Shown: one piece after another, positions 55,885 to 64,000 of the stretch
Position numbering within the stretch: the first letter of the stretch is position 1
Layout: every line of letters starts with the position of its first letter
Origin: Monocercomonoides exilis
Lineage: Eukaryota; Preaxostyla; Oxymonadida; Polymastigidae
Direction: 5' to 3'
Length of the DNA: 64,000 bases
Assembly (NCBI GenBank): GCA_001643675.2
Contig: LSRY02000020.1
Location: 5,001-69,000 of the forward strand
Notes under the pieces: model-generated
The model's database searches: none
The model's input: the letters and a program-made list of their open reading frames with translations, nothing else
What the model was told of the DNA's origin: nothing
Translations under genes and position numbers: made by a program

Positions 55885-57996
55885 AGTTATTGAATGGCCA
55901 TTGAATAACTATGATGGATTGAACAAAAGATGGCGATTTTATAAATTTAGATTTTGCAAATTGATTTAAAGTAATTCACAGATATGGTGAATGTGAGCAT
56001 TTGTAAGGGAAATGAGCATAATATTTTTGTGATTATTTCCGTTCTTTCTAATTCAAAATGCTTAAATAAAACTCTTTTATATATATTTCACTTATGTTTC
56101 TTTTTTCACTACTTTTGGCATTGAATGCGAGTGATGTCAGTTTCGTGTTTTCCGTTTCAGCACTGGTTTGCTTTTTGATCTGTTTCTGAATGATAGCAGT
56201 GAACAAAGGCAACCCTCGTTTTGATATTGATTATTATGTTTATGGATTTTATGGTTATTATGCATTCTGAAAGTGTCAAAGTCTTTTTTATTCAGTTGAT
56301 AAGAATTTTGTATTTTTTACGTTTCTTTTCTTTTCTTGCTCTGCTGTATTCGATAATTTTTGATACTTTTTTGTTTCGCCTCAAAGTTAATAATCTTCTT
56401 TTTTATTTATTTATTTGTTTGTTTGTTTTAAGTTTGAAATCTAATTCACTTTTCTACATTCTTTTTACAACCTCTTTATCAGCAGTGTGTTTATGAATTT
56501 TATTTACTCCTGTATTTCTTATGCTTGATAAAAAAATGTTACTTGTTTGATGAATAATTTCTGTTTATTCTTTTTCTTTAGATTGCGGATGCTGCCTTGT
56601 TAAGCTTTTGTTATCCTCTTCCAACAGATGCTCTTTTTTCATATTAATTTAGATGAACTCAGATTTATTCATACCTTCAGTCGAGATCCGTCTTTTTTAT
56701 TCATAACATGTTCTTTCTTGGCTCGTCCACTATCGTTTGTTTTGCTTTCCATTCCTTTTATTCTTTTATCATTATTATTTTTTAATTTAAGTTCTAACTA
56801 TTATTCTTATTAGGATTTTGGTTTTCAAAATATTTTAAATAAATATTCAGTTTTTTTTTTCGTTTTTTGAATGAGTTTTGAAAGATTATTGTTTATTTAC
56901 TCGACGTTTGGTGTGTTCGTACAGTATTTTATTTATTTAATATTAGTTTTGTGTGGCATGGCAACTTTTCTATTCTAATAATTATTCTTTGTCATTCATT
57001 TTGGTGACTTCTGCAACGGTCATACATTACAAAAGTAGAACCTTGTAGATAAAAGGGAAATTTTAAAGCCAAAATTGTTTCTCTCTCTCTCTCTCTTTCT
57101 TTCTCTCTTCCTATTCTTTCTTTAAATAATAATTGTTGCGACTGCATTAATTACTTTTGATGTTATTTTTTTTCTCTTACATTATCTTTTTTAAAGAACA
57201 TTTCGAGTTAAAATTATTTGTTTTTAAATATTTAGTTTTTGATTTATTGTTGCAGCTCTGTTTTCAATTTGTAATCTGTCAAGTTTTGTTCATGCAAAGG
57301 TTTTTTTGACATGAGATCTTCTTCTTTTTTTGATTTTTGTTTCAAAATGATTATGTTGTTATGTTCCAAACGGTGAAATATTTATCTGCTCAAGAAAAAA
57401 ACAAAACATATCAGCATATATTCCTCTTCAAACATTATTTTTCGGGTTTTTGCACAATATTTCAATAGACAATTATTAAATGTATTCATTAAATGTTTAT
57501 TGAAATATGAAAATAAAACATGATTATCTTTTACAAATTGATGGGAAATGTTTCAGATTATTCAGAGGTTTTCAAAAAAAAAGAATTAGATTCGTTTTCA
57601 ATTTAATAAATTGCTACTAGATCATCATTTTTGCAAAACAATATAACAAAGTGAAATTTTACATATGATATAAAAAATGTGTATAAAATAAGATTCGAAA
57701 TAAGACACCAGTATTTTTATATTTTTATATTAAAAAAAAAATTATATAAAATATGTAACTTTATACAATGCACAATCAAGAGAAATGCAATGTAAACAAT
57801 TTCGGTTATGAATCAACTTGACTAACACAAAAGAACAGAAAGATTTCGGTTCTTTCAGCAAGTTGAGCAACTCCTTTTCTAACATTCTGATTGTAATAAG
57901 CAATCGCAGCGAAGTTCAATGAAGTGTTATTATTTAACCAAAAGATAATAAATCCAAAAAAATACACATAAACTAAAACTTGTGATCACATATTGA
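55885..57996. other. Intergenic DNA between convergent genes
   Basis: Two kilobases of AT-rich 3'-3' spacer. An AATAAA at about 56064 lies about 180 bp after the PTB-like stop and is a plausible polyadenylation signal. A CT microsatellite lies at about 57080-57110. Short hydrophobic frames (56221-56496, 56628-56813) are AT-driven and unsupported. Confidence 0.55.
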
Positions 57997-60817
57997 TTAA
58001 ATAGGATAAGACAATGCAGAAGTTGAAGATGAAGGAATGTCGGTGGATGATTCTTGTGTGAGCTGATCTGCAGAAATTGTTGCATTTGAAGAAGACACAG
58101 CTTCCTTTCCCATCAAATTTTGGGATTTTTCATTTGCATCTTCTGAAGCAACTTCAGAACTTAAACCTATTGCTTTATTATCACCGCCTTCTTCATCTTC
58201 TTGCTGTTCATCTGCTTTATCATCATCCTCCTCTTCCTCTTCCTCTTCCTCTTTTTCATTCTCACTTTCAGATGTGCCTTCGCTCGAATCTTCTTCACCT
58301 TCTGTGTTTTCGTCTCGCTTTTTCCTGAGTCGTTCTTCTAAAAGTTTTAATTTCTTTTCCATTTCTCTTTGCTTCGCTCTTTCTATCAACTTCTCCCTCA
58401 ATTGTTTCTTCAGTCGTTCTGTCTCTAACAGATCTTCTTCATCTTCCTCTTCTTCCTCTTCTTCCTCCTCCTCCTCCTCCTCTTCCTCCCATTCTTCTTC
58501 TTCCCACTCTTCCTCTTCTTCTTCCTCCTCCTCTTCGTCATCTTCTTCTGACTCAGACTCAGACTCCGACTCAGATTCAGATTCTGATTCTGATTCTTTC
58601 CTGTCTTCCTCATGGCCAACGTGTGCATCAACCCTTTCTGATGCCTCCTCTGCCACACTCTGATCAGATGCATACACTTTGTCTTCAACACTCTCAATCG
58701 TCGCCTCCACAGCCTTCGGCCACACTTCCACAGACTCGTCTTCATACACCTCAACAGAACCCCACTGAAGCCTTTTCATTTCTCTTCGGACAACTTCGAT
58801 CGGCAGCTGCAATTTGTCCTCGCTTTTCCCTTTGCCAAGTGAAGAATACGTTGAAAACTGAGCAATCGAAGAAGCTCTTGAATGGGAGCGGACAGACTCC
58901 TCTTTCGTGTCCTTCTTCGTTTCAGAACGATGTTTGTGTGACTTTTTGCTTCTTTTGCTGTGTTTGCGATCGGATTTAGAGCTGCCTGACTCGCTGTCTT
59001 CGCCTGACGACTCGTTGGATTTTCTAGTTTTTCTCTTTGATGTGCTGCCTCTATCGCTATCTTCGCTGTCACTCCCCCCATGTTTTGAGTGCGTGCCATG
59101 CCGATGGCGATGGTGGCGGTGGTGATGTTTCGAGCTTTTGCTGCGTTTGTGGTGCTTGTGGTGCTTCTTCGTTTTCCGATGCTCATCATCATCGGTGTCG
59201 CTGTTGCTTGATTCTCCTCTTTTTTCTCTTCCTTCGCTCTTCTTTTTCTTCTTTGCAGCTTCGCGATCTTTCGTCTTTTCCTGCTTTCCTTCCTTCACAT
59301 CCTTCCCAGATGTCTCTGCTCCCTCCTTTTCACCCTGGAACCATCTGATAGACGCTTCCTTCTCATCCAGCTTCAGCAGCCCATACTGCACAGCAACACG
59401 AGCCATCCAAAGCTCAGCAAATCGCACAACCATCAGCTCAACATCCAGCTCTCCCTTTTCGTCTTTCCCCTCAGCCGCAGAAGCTCCTGCCATTGACTGC
59501 GCTCCTGCGAAGCCTTGCCTCGAACTAGCTCCCTGAATTCCTCTGCCACTCCTGCCTCTTGCTTCGTTCTTTGCGGATTGGGTCTTTGTGCCCATTTCGC
59601 GCTCTTTCTTCTTCGCCTCTCTTTCTCTCATCGCCCGTTTGGGCTCCAACGCGTCCAGTTCCCTCTTCGTAAGGCTTGTCGAGTCAACCACAATTCCCTT
59701 TCCGCTCCAGCAGCACAACGTCTTTTCTCTTTTGCGTTGCGGGTGGTCTTCAGAAAGAAGAGAAATTTTAATAAACGGCATATTGCAAATCATATCCCAA
59801 ATTCTTGATCTGTCAAGTTTTTTCAATGGCTCATGTGCTGGAATATGAGGCGCTTCCTTTCCTGCAAATGGAGTAGAATAGGAAGAAAACTTCGATTTTG
59901 CTTTTGGTGTTGGTTTTGGCTGCCTGCTAAGTTTATCTGCCTCTTCAATTATTGTAACGAGTAATGTAATAATGCTTTTCTCGTTAATTTGATTGCGAGG
60001 ATCTTTATGAGTAATCACAACAATTGGATCGTGTGGACGAGTAAAACTAATTGCATCTCCCCGAATTTTCGATGAAACATTTGAAGATGAAGATTTTGCG
60101 GAATTAGAAGCAATGGGTTGTTTCTGTTCATTATCTTTTGTCTGAGATGAAGAAACATTTGAAGAACCCGGAGATGAATAAGAAGAAAAAGAAGCAGATG
60201 CTTTGGATACAACGACAGATGCAAATGCTGGTGGTTGGGGAAAAAGAGGAGGAAGTGCCGAAGGTTGAATTTTCGTCACGCGATGATGGGCTCGAGTTGA
60301 TTTTTCTTGCTTTTTTCCAGGCAATTCTACGGCAACTGCTCCTTTCAATTTATCTGGCACATTGCATTCTGCTTGTGAAAAAATATGGAGATGTTCTGAA
60401 ATGATGGAGAATGGATATTTTTTCTTATCTTCTTTTCCGATAACAAATGACTGGGAAAATATAGAAGGGAATTCGTCTTCTTTTTTAATCCATCCTCCAA
60501 TGGATATGTGGTAAAATTCTAAAAACGAGGCAATTTGCTCCTCTGAATGAATTACTTCAGCTTTCTTTTCATTCTCAAATTCAGCTCTTATATCTTCAAT
60601 CCCCACTCGATGGACAGTATTTTTATTACATTCTATAACTCTTATAGCGTTTTCTGCATAAAGATCGACCAATTCTAACGGATTTGTATCCAATAAATGA
60701 AAATAGCATTGAACAAAATCTTTTCCAAATGTTTGTCCTTCTGCAATCTTTTCCTATATAATTTATAATAAAAAATAATGTTCCACTTTTTAATGAAAAG
60801 CATACATTTTGTTCCAT
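57997..60817 (-). CDS. NTF2-domain protein with acidic and His-rich low-complexity tail
   Basis: Two exons, 60817-60806 (12 nt, MEQN) and 60753-57997, joined across a 52-nt intron (GTATGC to TATAG). They give 2769 nt, 922 aa, TAA stop. The N-terminus after splicing, TFGKDFVQCYFHLLDTNPL, begins an NTF2-like domain (about 8-130) that ends SQSFVIGKEDKKKYPFSII. The order resembles G3BP-type proteins (GxxFVxxYYxxL then QTFVL). After a Ser/Pro linker, a middle region (about 310-470) has helical segments such as FAELWMARVAVQYGLLKLDE that I do not recognise. Then come a His/Lys/Arg-rich block (HKHHKRSKSSKHHHRHHRHR), an SE dipeptide repeat and long polyGlu. No RRM is found, unlike G3BP. It may be an RNA-granule or transport adaptor; this is inference. 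Confidence 0.75.
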
Positions 60818-62382
60818 TGAGCTCAGAAAAAAAATTTTTGATCAACTTGATCGATAAAAACCATTTTCGCATACATGTGTTTTTACAGAAAAACACAAGA
60901 AACTGATAAAAGTGTATTGTTACAGTGCTCAAGAAACATGTGTCTCATTTAATGATGAGGATTATTTGACAGGATGAGGAGGAGAGGAAGTGATTTGTTC
61001 ACAAGAACAGACTTCTTTTAAAAAGCACCAGAAAATGAAGGAATAACAAAACAAAATGTTTATTTGAATATTCCCACTTCTTTTCCTTTTTTTGGCGAAC
61101 ACATGCGCAAGAAGCATTTTCAGTCATCTACTCTGTCCTTGAGAAGTATGCTTTCTATTATTTGTAACTCAAATCTCTTTTTTATGTATATCGCCCACAC
61201 TAAAACATAAGTTAATATTGTTTGAAAACTTAAATTTTATTAACCATTGATTTCATATACAATTATTTCGAGAAAAGATTTTGAGATTCAACTCGGCTGG
61301 ACAATGCAAAGATTCAAAGAAAGATATAGATAATCAACTTCATTATTAACATAATCCAATTTGCATTTCATTTATTGTTTTGGAATGAACAAGTGATCTG
61401 GTGATTTGATTGAAAAAGTTGAAGTGAAGGGAAATGGAAACAAAATGAGTTTTCATGAAAAAGAAAGAGGAATGGTGAAACAAATGAACAATAAATTCAA
61501 TTTGAAGCACAAACAAGTCATTTAAGAGAATGAAAAGATAAATTCTGTTCGAAGATGAGCATTAACCATTTCTATTTGATGTTATTTTGAATTGATCTGT
61601 TTTAAATACTGAAAGCTTTTGAGAACCAAATGAATTTGAGTCTATCGCTTACATCATCGTCATGTCTGTTTCAGCAAATGTTTAAAGATATTGTAATGAC
61701 ATGTATAGAAAATAAATTGGGGTCGTCAGCAAAGAGTTTCCCTTCATTTTTTGTTTAAAAGCTCAATCTCGTTGTTTCTGAATGAAGTGAGTAACTGTGG
61801 TCGGGATTTTTAATTCTCTCTCAAATGAAAAGTTGAAGCATTTGCTTGATGAGTTTGTGAATGAGAAAGAATGAAAAACAGAAAGGAAGGAGAGATTTAA
61901 TGATGGATGATCATAACTGTGCCTGCAATGAACGAATGGAGTTGAGAAAGCGAAGTGAGAGAAGGGGTATTTTGGATGGCTCCCTATCAGAAACACCAAC
62001 AAATGAAAAGAAATATACTGGGAAGAGATTCATGAAGGAAAAGATAACCGAACGAAACTCTTCATACGAAAAAGAAACGAAAAGGATTCTTTTCATGAAA
62101 AACAATAACAATTCGTTTTAAGATGAGGTGCATCATTGTTGATGCTTCAGAATGTGAATTGTTTTTCTCGAAATGAGAGAAATTATATTCTATTTGTAAT
62201 GATGATTGAAAAGAAATGATCATTGGTAGTTGAAAAATGCAGTGGTGTTTATATCCATTGGAATTGGCAGAAAAGCATCATTAATCTTCACTTTTATTTC
62301 AGTAACAATTTCATGTGAATTTCACTCATAAACATCGACTCTAGAAAAAACCACTGAGAATTCTTACCCATCAACTCGAAAT
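60818..62382. other. Intergenic DNA
   Basis: AT-rich spacer. No supported gene, RNA or repeat was recognised. Confidence 0.5.
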
Positions 62383-63270
62383 TTATTTTTTTGAATTTCT
62401 CAGATTTTTTGTGTTCATGTTCATTTTTTCATCGAATGCAGACTCTTTCTCAATCTTCATATTCATCTTTATTCTTTCAACAATGTGTGATTCAACTTGT
62501 AATGGATTATTATCTCCAAATGGGATATCAAGCGTCAGACATTCCCACAGCATCATTCCTATCGAAAACACAACCGTCTTCTTCGTTGCTTGCTTTTTTG
62601 TTCCATTCATCAGTTCAGGCGCCTTCCACCTCATGCACTCTGTCCTGTTGTCTTCCTCATCTTCAAAGGCAGATGAAGGAGGTGAATTTCTGTTATAGTT
62701 ATTCACAACCGAGCAATCAGATGAAGATGTGATTATCGTTGAGGCTGACGAAATAGATGAAGAATCTGAATCTGATGAAAAGTCGGAATGCATCGCAACG
62801 CAGATGACCATGTGTTCGGAGAACAGTACAATGAGAGGACTCAGATTGGTAAGAGAAGAAAGAGGATTATCCATTTCATCAAATGAGTGGAGCGCGAGAT
62901 TAGCCACCCAGAACAGGATTTGAGCAGCTGTCATCTCTCTCTCCTGAAGAGTTCCGATTGCCATCTCTTTCTTCTCATTTTTCCCATGAAGAAGCATGAA
63001 CAATGAATCCCTCAGATCCACAATCAGCTTTTCATGTGGTGATGAGCAGGCCATTGCATCCACCAGATTCGACATCGATGAAGTGGTTGGGCACAGACTT
63101 TCCGATCGAACAAATGTGGATTCTGTGTCTGATGTGTCTGTGGTTGAAGTGGGTGAAATGGATGGTGAAGGAGTTCTCTTTCTTGTCTCTTCTTCTTCTA
63201 TTTCATTCTTCTGTGGTTTCCATTCTGGAATCTTACTTTTCACTTTCTTCAGATAAAAAATTTTTGTCAT
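62383..63270 (-). pseudogene. Truncated copy of the surface-protein cytoplasmic tail
   Basis: A 295-aa frame closely matches the cytoplasmic tail of the protein at 13413-20327. It shares RKRTPSPSIS, CPTTSSMSNLVDA, CSSPHEKLIVDLRDSLFMLL, LFSEHMVICVAMHSD, RWKAPEL and FSIGMMLWECLTL. It starts abruptly at KIPEW with no ectodomain, signal peptide or membrane helix. It ends after IPFGDNNP in unrelated Lys/Met/Glu-rich sequence, so the end of the kinase-like fold (the ERPSL segment) is missing. Upstream minus-strand DNA reads LSEESEK out of frame, recalling LLSEC just before this point in the intact gene, which suggests a frameshift. It lies about 42 kb from the intact gene on the same strand. It is probably a pseudogene. 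A small cytosolic pseudokinase-like protein cannot be ruled out. Confidence 0.7.
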
Positions 63271-64000
63271 TATTCATATGGGAGAAGACAAAATCAAATC
63301 ATTTTCGATTATCAAGAGTCGTGCCCATTTTTTTGAAAGGTTTTTTTTTAACTTTCTCTCTCAACCTCTCACTTTTTTGATCTTCTATTTCCTCCAATTG
63401 AATGATTAATTATCTTTTCGAATCCTTCATCACTTTGATATTCATATTTCAATAAATTCTTCCACGCAACAAATTTTCTTCTAAAAATTCGACAAAAAGA
63501 CAAATTCTTGTTGAATAATCAATTAAAGTTTGGTTCAAACAATTTGTTATCTGAATAAAGAAAATGCTATGTGTTATGTATTACCTGCTTTTCTATTTTT
63601 GTTGTCACTTTGTTTGCTCTTTCGAACAATTTGATTCATGTGTTTAAAGATTATCAATAATTGAAGAAAACAACTCTATCACATGTATTCTTTTCTTTGA
63701 CGCAATGATGACCTTTAGCATATTTGTTATTATCTCCTTTTATTAAATCTGATTCTCAAAAAATAATTTTTCTATCACCTAATTTCATGTCAAAAGCAGT
63801 GTTTTGTCTGTGACAGTCTCACATAATCTTGCTCCATTTTTACTAACAAATTTTGAAATTAAATTAATAAAATTTTTTATCAAACAACACAAATTATAGT
63901 TAATTGTTTCTCTTAAAGTTTCTGACTGGAAAGATATTTGATGGGAAAATATATTCTTTTTTTTTTTTTTTGTAAAATTGAATACCATTGTGTTGAAGAT
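63271..64000. other. AT-rich terminal intergenic DNA
   Basis: No supported feature. A Thr/Lys-poor AT-rich spacer with a T run near 63957-63972. Any upstream part of the truncated surface-protein copy has decayed beyond recognition here. Confidence 0.5.

Noticed and set aside
1-64000. Window-wide UAR=Gln genetic code
   Set aside because: The surface protein, DIS3 and PTB-like genes have thousands of codons and many CAA/CAG Gln codons but no internal TAA/TAG. DIS3, FtsX, PTB-like and NTF2-domain frames end naturally at TAG or TAA.
1-64000. tRNA, rRNA or snRNA genes
   Set aside because: I looked for tRNA B-box-like GGTTCRANNC and for rRNA-like stretches by eye and found no convincing case. 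A covariance-model scan would be decisive.

Overview
The window is nuclear DNA of an intron-rich, AT-rich protist. Intergenic DNA is very AT-rich and exons are clearly less so. The best fit is an oxymonad flagellate (Metamonada, Monocercomonoides-like). This is inferred from three things: a large surface protein with a beta-helix-like ectodomain, one membrane helix and a C-terminal pseudokinase; a eukaryotic FtsX-like permease; and numerous short introns. The species call is inference. The standard genetic code fits the intact genes: the 2304-codon surface protein, the 1393-aa DIS3 and the Gln-rich 1627-aa PTB-like protein contain no internal TAA or TAG.

Layout. About 0.5-9.4 kb is a pseudogene graveyard: an adhesin-like N-terminal relic, a long acidic/Ser-rich plus-strand relic, a minus-strand relic, and a frameshifted Cys-rich finger resembling the UBR box of UBR4. 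About 9.4-13.4 kb is AT-rich and holds dispersed and tandem repeats. A 6.9-kb intronless surface-protein gene follows on the minus strand (13413-20327). At 21.9-24.4 kb lies a broken coiled-coil gene resembling axonemal-dynein light-chain-domain proteins, with eight in-frame TAG/TAA codons and no TGA. A decayed helical-repeat gene lies at 26.2-27.2 kb on the minus strand.

From 27.6 kb on come mostly intact genes: an ABCC/MRP-type ABC transporter (9 exons), an RBM39/CC1-like splicing factor (5 exons), an FtsX-like permease (10 exons), a cyclin, DIS3/Rrp44 (7 exons, minus), a PTB-like RNA-binding protein divergent from DIS3, and an NTF2-domain acidic/His-rich protein (minus). A truncated copy of the surface-protein tail lies near the right end. 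I built the exon models by hand. In each multi-exon model the summed exon length is divisible by three and gives one uninterrupted frame, which supports the splice choices.

Three of the intact genes act in RNA processing: splicing (RBM39-like), pre-mRNA binding (PTB-like) and exosomal decay (DIS3). The remainder are membrane transport, surface and cell-cycle functions. The most striking non-genic structure is a perfect 271-bp inverted repeat with a 132-bp spacer, about 200 bp upstream of the RBM39-like gene.
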